Below, piece by piece: positions 48,266-59,037 of a DNA stretch of 64,000 nt (its first letter is position 1; the number at the start of each line of letters is the position of its first letter). Source of the stretch: Thalassobaculaceae bacterium. Lineage in GTDB: Bacteria; Pseudomonadota; Alphaproteobacteria; Thalassobaculales; Thalassobaculaceae. Below the pieces are notes generated by a model that was not told the DNA's origin, made no database searches, and was given only the letters and a program-made list of their open reading frames with translations. The position numbers and the translations under genes are program-made. The DNA lies in the NCBI GenBank assembly GCA_029212785.1, contig JARGOG010000002.1:100644-164643 (forward strand), in the 5' to 3' direction.

Positions 48266-49180
48266 ATGACCAACGCGACCGATACCGGGCTCGGCGGGCT
48301 TCCCCCCGTCGAGCCTTTCCGGCCGAGTCTGCGCGAGCGGATGTCGGGCTGGGCGTTCTATATCCCGATCGTCTTCATGGTGCTGTTCTTCGCGCTGCCG
48401 ATGGCGCTGACCGTCGTGTTCAGCGTCTTCGAGCGCACCATGTTCTGGATGGAGCCGGGGTTCACCCTGCAGGCCTATGAGAACTTCTTCTTCTCCGCCC
48501 GGCTGGAGAATTTCCTCGCCTCCATGGGCTATTCGCTGATCTCGGTGGCGGTGTCGTTCTGCATCGGCTTTCCGATCGCCGTCTTCGTGCGGAAATCGGT
48601 GCCGCAGGCCGCCCAGCACCGGGTCGTGCTGCTATTCATCCTGCCGTTCATGGTGTCGGAGATCATCCGCATCTTCGCGCTACGCCCGGTGCTCCAGCGC
48701 AACGGTCTGGTGAACGAGACGCTGACCAGTCTCGGCCTGATCGACGAGCCGATCACCGCCCTGATCTACACCCATACCGGTGTGATCATCGGCGAGGTGC
48801 TGTCGTTCATGCCGTTCATCGTCTTTGCCGGCTTCCTCGCCATGGAGGCGGTGCCGAAATTCATCTTCGAGGTCTGCGACGATCTAGGGGCCGGACCGGT
48901 GCGCCGGTTCACCGACGTGATCCTGCCGTTGGCCGCACCCGGCATCTTCGCCGGTGCGGTGTTCATCTTCGTCAACGGCATCGGTGTCGCCCTGATCCCG
49001 AATATCCTGGGTGGACCAGGCGCGGTGAATGCCGGGCTGATCGCCACCCAGGCGATCAGCGCTCTCGACTTCCCGCTGGCGATGGCGGTCAGCGCGATCA
49101 TGATGGCGACGCTGATGGGGCTGCTCTATGTCGGCCACCGGCTGTTCGACCTGACGAAGATCCTGGCACCGATGAACTGA
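48266..49180 (+). CDS. Pot-type ABC transporter permease (PotB-like)
   Basis: Multi-pass TM; PKFIFEVCDDLGAGPVRRFTDVILPLAAPGIFAGAVFIFVNGIG EAA loop. Confidence 0.9.
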   Translation: MTNATDTGLGGLPPVEPFRPSLRERMSGWAFYIPIVFMVLFFALPMALTVVFSVFERTMFWMEPGFTLQAYENFFFSARLENFLASMGYSLISVAVSFCIGFPIAVFVRKSVPQAAQHRVVLLFILPFMVSEIIRIFALRPVLQRNGLVNETLTSLGLIDEPITALIYTHTGVIIGEVLSFMPFIVFAGFLAMEAVPKFIFEVCDDLGAGPVRRFTDVILPLAAPGIFAGAVFIFVNGIGVALIPNILGGPGAVNAGLIATQAISALDFPLAMAVSAIMMATLMGLLYVGHRLFDLTKILAPMN

Positions 49181-49191
49181 GGGGCGGGATC

Positions 49192-50082
49192 ATGGACGAT
49201 TACGCGAATATTTGGCTGCACCGGACCAAATGGGCCTATCTGCTGCTCGTCGTGGCGACACTGATGAGCCCGGTGTTCTACGTCATGTACATCTCGTTCA
49301 ACGAGAACGGGTTCGGCGCGGCGCAGTATGTCTTCACCACCCGGTGGTACGGGTTGATCTTCGCCGACGCGCAGCTCATGAACGCGCTGCGCTGGACGCT
49401 GATGCTCGCGGCGATGACGACCGTGCTCACCATCCCGATGGCCCTGATGGCGGCCAAGTTCTACAAGGCGACCCGGGCCAAGGTGCCGGTGGTGTTCCTG
49501 ATGCTGGCGCCGCTCTTCGTCGCCCCCGACATCCTCAGCGCCGCCCTGCTGGTGTTCTTCAAGAACGTCAACTTCACGTTCCAGTGGCTGGGTGCGCTGG
49601 CCGGAGTGTCGTTCATGGACGGCTGGTTCCGGCTCAGCTTCAGCACCGCGCTGATCGGGCTGGTCATCTACACCATCCCCTACGCCTTCGTGGTGATCCT
49701 GATCACCATGGGCCGCTACAACAAGGAGCAGACCGAGGCGGCCCGCGCCTGTGGCGCCAGCGGCTGGCGGGCATTCTGGGACATCGAATTCCCGCAGATC
49801 CGCGCCGGCGTGTTCAGCGCCTCGGCCTTCACCGTGATCCTCTGCTTCAACGAATACACCCGGACCAGCCTGCTGAAGGGTGGCTTCGACACCTTCACCA
49901 CCGTGCTGGTCAGCCAGATGCTGAACTCCGGCATGTCGGAGCAGTCCTACGCGATGTCCAGCTTCGTCAGCTTCGTGGCCATCGCGCTGATCGGCGGGAT
50001 CATCGTCGTCACCCTGATGCGGTCCGAGGTCGCCGCCCGCAAGGCGCAGCCGGTCGCCGAACCGAACACAGCCCCCGCCTGA
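49192..50082 (+). CDS. Pot-type ABC transporter permease (PotC-like)
   Basis: Multi-pass TM; EQTEAARACGASGWRAFWDIEFPQIRAGVFSASAFTVILCFNEYTRT EAA loop. Confidence 0.9.
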   Translation: MDDYANIWLHRTKWAYLLLVVATLMSPVFYVMYISFNENGFGAAQYVFTTRWYGLIFADAQLMNALRWTLMLAAMTTVLTIPMALMAAKFYKATRAKVPVVFLMLAPLFVAPDILSAALLVFFKNVNFTFQWLGALAGVSFMDGWFRLSFSTALIGLVIYTIPYAFVVILITMGRYNKEQTEAARACGASGWRAFWDIEFPQIRAGVFSASAFTVILCFNEYTRTSLLKGGFDTFTTVLVSQMLNSGMSEQSYAMSSFVSFVAIALIGGIIVVTLMRSEVAARKAQPVAEPNTAPA

Positions 50083-50103
50083 TGAGAGCCCGCCTGATGA
50101 GAG
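50074..50103. repeat. Perfect 15-bp tandem duplication (CCCGCCTGATGAGAG x2) spanning the potC-like stop codon
   Basis: 50074-50088 and 50089-50103 identical. Confidence 0.9.
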
Positions 50104-50110
50104 TACGCCG

Positions 50111-51205
50111 ATGAACGCCAACACCCCCGCCGTCCAGGTCCGGCAGCTCTGCAAGAACTACGGCAGCGTCCAGGCCCTGAAGGGCGTCGATCTGTCGATC
50201 GCGGCCGGCGAGTATTTCGTCCTGCTCGGCCCGTCGGGCGGCGGTAAGACCACCCTGCTGCGCACCATCGGCGGGTTCCACAAGCCGTCCAGCGGCCAGG
50301 TCTGGCTGAACGGGCAGGAGGTATCGCACCTGCCCCCCGACAAGCGGCCGACCTCCATGGTGTTCCAGGCCTATGCCCTGTTCCCGCACATGACGGTGCT
50401 GGGCAATGTCGGCTATGGCCTCAGCCTCGCCAAGCTGCCGAAGGCCGAGGTGCGCGACAAGAGCGTGGCCATGCTGGAGATGGTCGGCCTATCGGGATAC
50501 GAGAACCGGCGGCCGCACGAGTTGTCCGGCGGCCAGCAGCAGCGCGTGCAGCTCGCCCGCGCCCTGGTGCTGGGCCGAAACATTCTGCTGCTGGACGAGC
50601 CGCTCGCCGCGCTCGACGCGCAGCTCCGCAAGGACATGTGCCTGGAGCTGAAGCACCTGCAGGAGAAGGTCGGCATCACCTTCATCCACGTCACCCACAA
50701 CCAGGAAGAAGCGATGACGGTGGCCGACCGCATCGCCCTGATCGCCGATGGCGAACTGGTCGAGCAGGGGGCGGCGCGCGACATCTACCGCACGCCGGAA
50801 CGCCGCTTCACCGCCAGCTTCGTCGGTGAGAACAACCTGCTGTCCGGCACCGTCGCGGCGGTGGAGGGCGATACGGTCACGGTCCAGGTCTGCGGCCAGG
50901 CGCTGGCGGTGGATCGCCGCGACCTGCCGGTCCGCTCCGGCGAGACGGTCGCCCTGTCGATCCGCTCCGAGCTGGTGGAGATGGTGCCGGCCGAGGGTGC
51001 CGCCCCGGCGGACGGCCGGTCGCTCGCCGGGACCTATACCGAAAGCGTCTATCTCGGACTTACGCTGTCGCATCGGGTGGCGCTGGCCGACGGGACCGAG
51101 ATGGTGGCCCGGATCGTCGGCGAGTCCGACACGCCCGAGCCGCCCGCCGGCGCCGCCGTCCGGGTCCAGTGGAAGCCTGGGGCCCTGCGCCTGCACGTCA
51201 ACTGA
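50111..51205 (+). CDS. Pot-type ABC transporter ATP-binding protein (PotA-like)
   Basis: LLGPSGGGKTTLLRTIGGFHKPSSGQV; LSGGQQQRVQLARALVLGRNILLLDEPLAALDAQLRKDM; C-terminal TOBE domain. Confidence 0.94.
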   Translation: MNANTPAVQVRQLCKNYGSVQALKGVDLSIAAGEYFVLLGPSGGGKTTLLRTIGGFHKPSSGQVWLNGQEVSHLPPDKRPTSMVFQAYALFPHMTVLGNVGYGLSLAKLPKAEVRDKSVAMLEMVGLSGYENRRPHELSGGQQQRVQLARALVLGRNILLLDEPLAALDAQLRKDMCLELKHLQEKVGITFIHVTHNQEEAMTVADRIALIADGELVEQGAARDIYRTPERRFTASFVGENNLLSGTVAAVEGDTVTVQVCGQALAVDRRDLPVRSGETVALSIRSELVEMVPAEGAAPADGRSLAGTYTESVYLGLTLSHRVALADGTEMVARIVGESDTPEPPAGAAVRVQWKPGALRLHVN

Positions 51206-51228
51206 TCGTCGACAGGAGGATCGTCGCC

Positions 51229-52143
51229 ATGTGGCCCAATCCGCGCATTCCGTTCGAACTGGCCGATAAGCGTCGGAAGCTGGCGCCGTTGGGCGGCAAG
51301 CCGCTGATCGTCCATGTGGCCATGAACATCGAGTACTGGCCGATCAACCGGCCGATGCCGCGCGGGATCATCCCGCCGCCGCACGGCGCCCAGATCGCCC
51401 CGCCGGACGTGCCGAACTTCTCCTGGGTCGAATACGGTCTGCGGGTCGGCATGCCGCGGATCATGCGGATGCTGGCCGAGCGCGGCCTGCCCGCCTCCGC
51501 CCTGATCAACGCCCAGGTTGCCGACGCCTATCCGGCCCTGATGGACGCGGTGGTGGAGGCCGAGTGGGAACTGGTCGGCCATGGCTGGTTCCAGCAGTCG
51601 CTCAAACAGGCCGATGACGAGCGCGCGGTGATCCGCAAAAGCCTCGACCGGCTGAAGGCGGCGGACGGCAAAAAGGTGCGCGCCTGGCTTGGCCCGGGGA
51701 TCGGCGAGAGCTTCGACACGGTCGACATCCTGAAGGAGGAGGGGATCGAGTTCCTGCACGACTGGGTGGTCGACGACCTGCCGGTCTGGATGCGCACGAT
51801 CCATGGGCCGATGGTCGGTCTGCCCTACACGATGGAGCTGAACGACGTGCCGATCTACGCGGTTCAGAACGGCTCCACCGACGAGTTCTACAAGCGGGTG
51901 GAGGCCACGATCGCCACACTGGAGCCGGAGCTGGAACAGAACCCGCGGGTCATGACGCTCGCCCTGCATCCGCATCTGATCGGCGTGCCCCATGTGGCGC
52001 ATTTCTTCGAGCGGGCGCTCGATCTGCTGGTGAAGCGCGACGACACAGTCTTCGTCACCTCCTCGGTGATGGGCGACTGGTTCGTGGAGGCCGACGGCAC
52101 CGGCGGCGCCGACCTGCCGAATGAGGCTCCACCCCTGCCGTAA
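51229..52143 (+). CDS. Polysaccharide deacetylase-family protein (PuuE allantoinase-like)
   Basis: PNFSWVEYGLRVGMPRIMRMLAERGLPASALINAQVADAYPALMDAVVEAEWELVGHGWFQQSL; ALHPHLIGVPH. Confidence 0.83.
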   Translation: MWPNPRIPFELADKRRKLAPLGGKPLIVHVAMNIEYWPINRPMPRGIIPPPHGAQIAPPDVPNFSWVEYGLRVGMPRIMRMLAERGLPASALINAQVADAYPALMDAVVEAEWELVGHGWFQQSLKQADDERAVIRKSLDRLKAADGKKVRAWLGPGIGESFDTVDILKEEGIEFLHDWVVDDLPVWMRTIHGPMVGLPYTMELNDVPIYAVQNGSTDEFYKRVEATIATLEPELEQNPRVMTLALHPHLIGVPHVAHFFERALDLLVKRDDTVFVTSSVMGDWFVEADGTGGADLPNEAPPLP

Positions 52144-52225
52144 GGTTCCTTAGGATGCGCTGACCGCCGCCCGAGGCACCGGCCGCAACGAGCCGGAACG
52201 GGTGCGGCGCGTTCGGAGGGAACTT

Positions 52226-53221
52226 ATGGCCAACGACCTGCTGTTCGGGATCCAGACCAACGGGATCCGGCATGTGGATGCCGACCCCATGCCGGATGTG
52301 CGCACGCGCTTCCGCATGGTGAAGGAGGCCGGCGTCTTCGACTATGTCGACAAGACTCCGGACCCCGATCAGATCGACGACTTCAAGGCCGGCTCGGCGG
52401 AGACCGGCCTGCCGGTCCGCGCCGGCGGCTGGTTCTACGAGCTGGGCGACGACGAGGGGCTGCTGGAGCGCAATGTGAGGCTCGGCGCCGAGCTCGGTTC
52501 CCTGGTCCACAACACCCAGATCAAGCTGCGCCATGCCGACGGACACGTTGTCACCGACGACGAGGTGATGGCCGCCTATCTCGACGCCGCCGAGCTTGGC
52601 GAGAAATATGGCTGCGTGCCCTGCTTCGAGGTGCATGTGAACATGTGGTCGGAGGACTTCCCCCGTGTCGCCACGGTGGCGCGGATGGTCGAGGCGCGCG
52701 GGGTCGAGTTCAACATGACCCTCGACCACAGCCATGTGATCTTCAAGATCGACAATCCGGACGAACAGAAGATCTTCGGCACCGACGCCAAGATCGCCTC
52801 GGGCGCGCTGGTGCTCGACCCGTTCAAGCCGGGCAACGTGATCGAGGAATGGGTGACCTCCGGCTGGGTGAAGCACTGCCACGCCCGCGCGGCGATCCCG
52901 AACAATCCGAAGAACACGCTGGCCCATCACCCGGACGGCTCGGTCGGGCGCGGCATCCAGTACCCGTTCAAGCGGCCCGAGCCCGGCGAGTACCACGCCG
53001 ACTGGGACGAGAGCCTGCTGGAGCCGTGGAAGGAAGGCCTGCGCATTCTGATGCGCCACCATGCCCGCGACCCCAAGGCCAAGCTCGGCCAGATCTCCAC
53101 CGAGTTCATTCCCAATCCGGATTACGGCGGAGGCTGCCGCTACTCGCTGTTCGAGCAGGCCGTCGACTGCGTCGCGTGGATGCGGCAGACCTGGGCGCAG
53201 ATCCGGGCTGAGGCGATCTGA
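52226..53221 (+). CDS. TIM-barrel protein, sugar phosphate isomerase/epimerase-like, function uncertain
   Basis: FKAGSAETGLPVRAGGWFYELGDDEGLLERNVRLGAELGSLVHNTQI; CFEVHVNMWSEDF; MTLDHSHVIF metal-ligand-like motifs. Confidence 0.65.
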   Translation: MANDLLFGIQTNGIRHVDADPMPDVRTRFRMVKEAGVFDYVDKTPDPDQIDDFKAGSAETGLPVRAGGWFYELGDDEGLLERNVRLGAELGSLVHNTQIKLRHADGHVVTDDEVMAAYLDAAELGEKYGCVPCFEVHVNMWSEDFPRVATVARMVEARGVEFNMTLDHSHVIFKIDNPDEQKIFGTDAKIASGALVLDPFKPGNVIEEWVTSGWVKHCHARAAIPNNPKNTLAHHPDGSVGRGIQYPFKRPEPGEYHADWDESLLEPWKEGLRILMRHHARDPKAKLGQISTEFIPNPDYGGGCRYSLFEQAVDCVAWMRQTWAQIRAEAI

Positions 53222-53239
53222 CCTGATTCGGCCCTTTAT

Positions 53240-53283
53240 TGCGAATCATTCGCATTGACCGTTTGCCGCAGTCCCGTTTAACT
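53240..53283 (+). promoter_or_regulatory. Fur-box-like 7-1-7 palindrome TGCGAAT-C-ATTCGCA (53240-53254) abutting a TTGACC-N17-TTAACT promoter (53255-53283)
   Basis: Perfect palindrome and sigma70-like hexamers read directly, about 100 bp upstream of the ALDH ATG. Confidence 0.65.
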
Positions 53284-53376
53284 GCCGCCGCCTGCACCCC
53301 ACATGTCGGTCGATGGCGCCCGGTGCCCCATGCTCGGCGTCCAACCAGACCGCGACGTCCTGTCGGAGGAAAAACA

Positions 53377-54822
53377 ATGCTGCGCAAGACCGATTTCTAC
53401 ATCAACGGCGCCTGGGTCCCCCCCATCACGCCCAAGGATTTCGATGTCATCAACCCGGCGGATGAGACCGCCTTCGGTGTGATCTCGCTCGGCGCGAAGG
53501 CCGACGTGGACAAGGCGGTCGGTGCCGCGCGGGCCGCGTTCGACGGCTGGAGCAAGACGCCCCTGGCGGAACGGATCGCCAAGGTCGAGAAACTGGCCGA
53601 GGTGTACGAGCGCCGGATCGGTGAAATGGCGGAGGCGATCTCCACCGAGATGGGTGCGCCGAAGAAGCTGGCGACGACGGCTCAGGCCGCCGCCGGTCTT
53701 GGCCACATCAAGGCGTTCATCCGCGCGCTGAAGGAGTTCAAGTTCGAGCACCAGCTGCGCGACGACACGCCGGACGAGTTCATCATCCACGAAGCGATCG
53801 GCGTCTGCGGTCTGATCACCCCGTGGAACTGGCCGATGAACCAGGTGACCCTCAAGGTCGTCCCGGCCGTCGGTGTCGGCTGTACCGTGGTGCTGAAGCC
53901 GTCGGAGATCGCGCCGATGTCGTCCCTGCTCTTCGCCGAGTTCATGGACGAGGCCGGGTTCCCCAAGGGTGTTTTCAACCTGGTGAACGGCGATGGTCCG
54001 ACCGTCGGCGAGGCGATGAGCCGCCATCCCGATATCGACATGATGAGCTTCACCGGCTCGACCCGTGCCGGCGTTGCCGTCACCCAGGCCTCGGCCGAGA
54101 CGGTGAAGCGCGTGGCGCTGGAACTCGGCGGCAAGGGCGCGAACATCGTCTTCGCCGATGCCGACGTGCAGAAGGCGGTGAAGCGGGGTGCCATCCACTG
54201 CTTCAACAACACCGGCCAATCCTGCAACGCACCCACCCGGATGCTGGTCGAGCGCTCGGTCTATGACGACGCCGTCGAGGTTGCCCGCGCGACGGCGGAA
54301 AGCACCGCGGTCGGCCTGCCGAGCGAGGATGGCAACCACATCGGCCCGCTCGTCTCCGAGCTGCAGTTCAACAAGGTGCAGGACCTGATCCAGGCCGGCA
54401 TCGACGAGGGTGCGCGGCTGGTGGCCGGCGGACCGGGGCGTCCGGACGGGTTCAACCGGGGCTATTTCGTGCGCCCCACCGTGTTCGCCGATGTGAACAA
54501 CGACATGCGGATCGCCCGCGAGGAGGTCTTCGGCCCGGTGCTGTCGATGATCCCGTTCGACAGCGAGGACGACGCGGTCCGGATCTCCAACGACACCAGC
54601 TACGGCCTGACCGACTACGTGCAGAGCGGCGACAGTGCCCGCACCCAGCGCGTCGCCCGTCAGCTCCGCGCCGGCATGGTGGTGGCGAACGGCGCTCCCC
54701 GCGCGCCGGGCAGCCCGTTCGGCGGCTACAAGCAGTCCGGCAACGGCCGCGAGGGCGGCCAGTACGGCCTCACCGAGTTCCTGGAAGTGAAAGCCGTCTC
54801 CGGCTGGACCACGACGAGCTGA
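53377..54822 (+). CDS. Aldehyde dehydrogenase family protein
   Basis: GLITPWNWPMNQVTLKVVPAVGVGCTVVLKPSE; VALELGGKGANIVFADADV; NNTGQSCNAPTRMLVE catalytic Cys. Confidence 0.94.
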   Translation: MLRKTDFYINGAWVPPITPKDFDVINPADETAFGVISLGAKADVDKAVGAARAAFDGWSKTPLAERIAKVEKLAEVYERRIGEMAEAISTEMGAPKKLATTAQAAAGLGHIKAFIRALKEFKFEHQLRDDTPDEFIIHEAIGVCGLITPWNWPMNQVTLKVVPAVGVGCTVVLKPSEIAPMSSLLFAEFMDEAGFPKGVFNLVNGDGPTVGEAMSRHPDIDMMSFTGSTRAGVAVTQASAETVKRVALELGGKGANIVFADADVQKAVKRGAIHCFNNTGQSCNAPTRMLVERSVYDDAVEVARATAESTAVGLPSEDGNHIGPLVSELQFNKVQDLIQAGIDEGARLVAGGPGRPDGFNRGYFVRPTVFADVNNDMRIAREEVFGPVLSMIPFDSEDDAVRISNDTSYGLTDYVQSGDSARTQRVARQLRAGMVVANGAPRAPGSPFGGYKQSGNGREGGQYGLTEFLEVKAVSGWTTTS

Positions 54823-54887
54823 GGTCTCGGCCAACGACCACACCCTCTCCCCGGCCCCGCGCCGGAGGGGGGCAGGGTAAGGCTTGT

Positions 54888-55028
54888 TGGAGCGTTTCCG
54901 GCCTTTGCGGAGACGCTCCAGCGACCCTGATCCCGGATCCCGGCGCAAGGCCGGGAAGACGATTGGGGAGAGAGATCGCTCCGGCCCCTCTTACCTCACT
55001 CACTCCCCCGATTTATTCCGGGGAGTGA
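54888..55028. terminator. Cluster of three stem-loops between convergent ALDH and cueR-like genes
   Basis: TGGAGCGTTTCCG/CGGAGACGCTCCA (54888-54920); TCCCGGC-GCAAG-GCCGGGA (54938-54956); TCACTCCCC/GGGGAGTGA (55000-55028). Confidence 0.65.
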
Positions 55029-55054
55029 CAGAGGGCGACGTCTTCAAACCAACC

Positions 55055-55453
55055 TCACCCCCGCCCCGCCAGATCTTCCAGGATCGGGCACCCGGGTCGG
55101 TCGTCGCCATGACACCGATGCACCAGGTCCGACAGGGTCGCGTGCATCGCCTGCAGCTCGGTGATCTTGCGCTCGATGCTGCCGAGATGCTCCTGCGCGA
55201 CCTGCTTCACGTCCGCACTGGCGCGCGCCCTGTCCTCGTACAGCGCCAGCAGGGCGCGGCAGTCCTCGATGGTGAATCCCAGCGAGCGCGCGCGGGCCAG
55301 GAAGACCAGCTTGTGCACGTCCGTTTCCCCGAACGCGCGGTATCCGTTCTCCCCCCGCGCGGGGCGGACCAGACCGATGTCCTCGTAATAGCGGATCGTC
55401 TTGGCCGGCAGGCCGCTCTGCTCCGCAACCTCTCCGATGTTCATGATGTTCAT
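55055..55453 (-). CDS. cueR: MerR family regulator, CueR-like (copper responsive)
   Basis: MNIGEVAEQSGLPAKTIRYYEDIGLVRPARGENGYRAFGETDVHKLVFLARARSLGFTIEDCRALLALY; C-terminal CHGDDRPGCPIL metal-binding loop. Confidence 0.88.
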   Translation of the reverse strand: MNIMNIGEVAEQSGLPAKTIRYYEDIGLVRPARGENGYRAFGETDVHKLVFLARARSLGFTIEDCRALLALYEDRARASADVKQVAQEHLGSIERKITELQAMHATLSDLVHRCHGDDRPGCPILEDLAGRG

Positions 55454-55477
55454 CCTTCAGCAAGGTGCCGGAACAGA

Positions 55478-55508
55478 TAGGTAGGCCTTCCCATTACTGG
55501 AAGGTCAA
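55478..55508 (-). promoter_or_regulatory. MerR/CueR-type promoter: TTGACC-19 bp-TACCTA with dyad CCTTCC...GGAAGG
   Basis: Reverse strand TTGACC TTCCAGTAATGGGAAGGCC TACCTA; spacer exactly 19 bp. Confidence 0.8.
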
Positions 55509-55587
55509 GCGGCGCCACCGATCTCGGAACCCGACCCGTCGCCTGCCCGTTGACCAGGGGAGGCCCCCTTAACCGACGGAGAGTCCC

Positions 55588-56331
55588 ATGGCCGCGCAAA
55601 CCGCCCGCCTGTACCGGATGGTGATGCCCGATCACCTCTGCCCGTTCGGCCGGAAGTCGAAGTTTCTGCTGGAACGCAAGGGTTACGAGGTGGAAGACCA
55701 CCACCTCACCACCCGCGATGCGGTCGACGCCTTCACGGCCAAGCATGGGGTCGAGACCACGCCGCAAACCTTCATCGGCGAGGAGCGGATCGGCGGCTAT
55801 GACGATCTGCGCGTCCATTTCGGTCTCGACGACCCGGACCGGGACATGACCTACCGGCCGATCGTCGCCCTGTTCGCCGTGGCCGCGCTGATGGCGGGGG
55901 CGCTGACCTGGCTGGTGAGAGGCGAGGTCCTGATTCCGGGCACCGTGGAATGGTTCGTGGCGATCTCCATGGTCCTGCTCGGCCTGCAGAAGCTGAAGGA
56001 TGCGGAGGGCTTCTCCACCATGTTCCTGAATTACGACCTGCTGGCCCAGAAATGGGTACCCTACGGCTATCTCTACCCCTATGCCGAGACCGGCGCCGGC
56101 GTGCTCATGCTGGCGGGTGTGCTGACCTGGATCTCGGCCCCGGTGGCGCTGTTCATCGGTCTGGTCGGCGCGGTCAGCGTGTTCAAGGCGGTCTACATCG
56201 ACAAGCGGGAGCTGAAATGCGCCTGTGTGGGCGGCGACAGCTCGGTGCCGCTGGGTTTCGTGTCGCTGACCGAGAACCTGATGATGATCGCCATGGGCCT
56301 GTGGATGGGGGCGAAGGCGATCTTCTTTTGA
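55588..56331 (+). CDS. Glutaredoxin-like domain fused to MauE-type membrane domain
   Basis: RLYRMVMPDHLCPFGRKSKFLLERKGYEVEDHHLTTRDAVDAFTAKHGVETTPQTFIGEERIGGYDDL (Grx) followed by 4 TM segments with KCACVGGDSSVPLGFVSLTENLMM. Confidence 0.83.
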   Translation: MAAQTARLYRMVMPDHLCPFGRKSKFLLERKGYEVEDHHLTTRDAVDAFTAKHGVETTPQTFIGEERIGGYDDLRVHFGLDDPDRDMTYRPIVALFAVAALMAGALTWLVRGEVLIPGTVEWFVAISMVLLGLQKLKDAEGFSTMFLNYDLLAQKWVPYGYLYPYAETGAGVLMLAGVLTWISAPVALFIGLVGAVSVFKAVYIDKRELKCACVGGDSSVPLGFVSLTENLMMIAMGLWMGAKAIFF

Positions 56332-56339
56332 GGTTGCCC

Positions 56340-56370
56340 TTGACCTTCCAGTGACAGGAAGCCCCATCTC
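56340..56370 (+). promoter_or_regulatory. MerR/CueR-type promoter upstream of copA: TTGACC + 19-bp spacer containing TTCC...GGAA
   Basis: TTGACC TTCCAGTGACAGGAAGCCC CATCTC; -35 and start of the dyad identical to the cueR promoter. Confidence 0.72.
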
Positions 56371-56396
56371 TCAACCTCCAGAATTGCGAGGCTGAG

Positions 56397-58853
<2,457 letters not shown>

Positions 58854-58926
58854 GTCCGGCCCCGAGCGGGGTGAGCGTGGCGGATGGCGGGCGATCCGGG
58901 AGCTGCGAAATCTAATAAATCGATAT

Positions 58927-58979
58927 TTCTCAAAATGAGAATTTAATATTCCAATATTGCTAATTTCAGCAAATATTGG
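58927..58979. promoter_or_regulatory. AT-rich upstream region with dyads TTCTCA-AAA-TGAGAA and CCAATATTGCT-N6-AGCAAATATTGG
   Basis: Read directly at 58927-58941 and 58951-58979, just upstream of the CaiB operon. Confidence 0.55.
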
Positions 58980-59037
58980 CTTGTCCTATAGTTCCTCCAC
59001 CGATGATCCCCGGCGGAGCTGAGAGAGCGTATCGACC

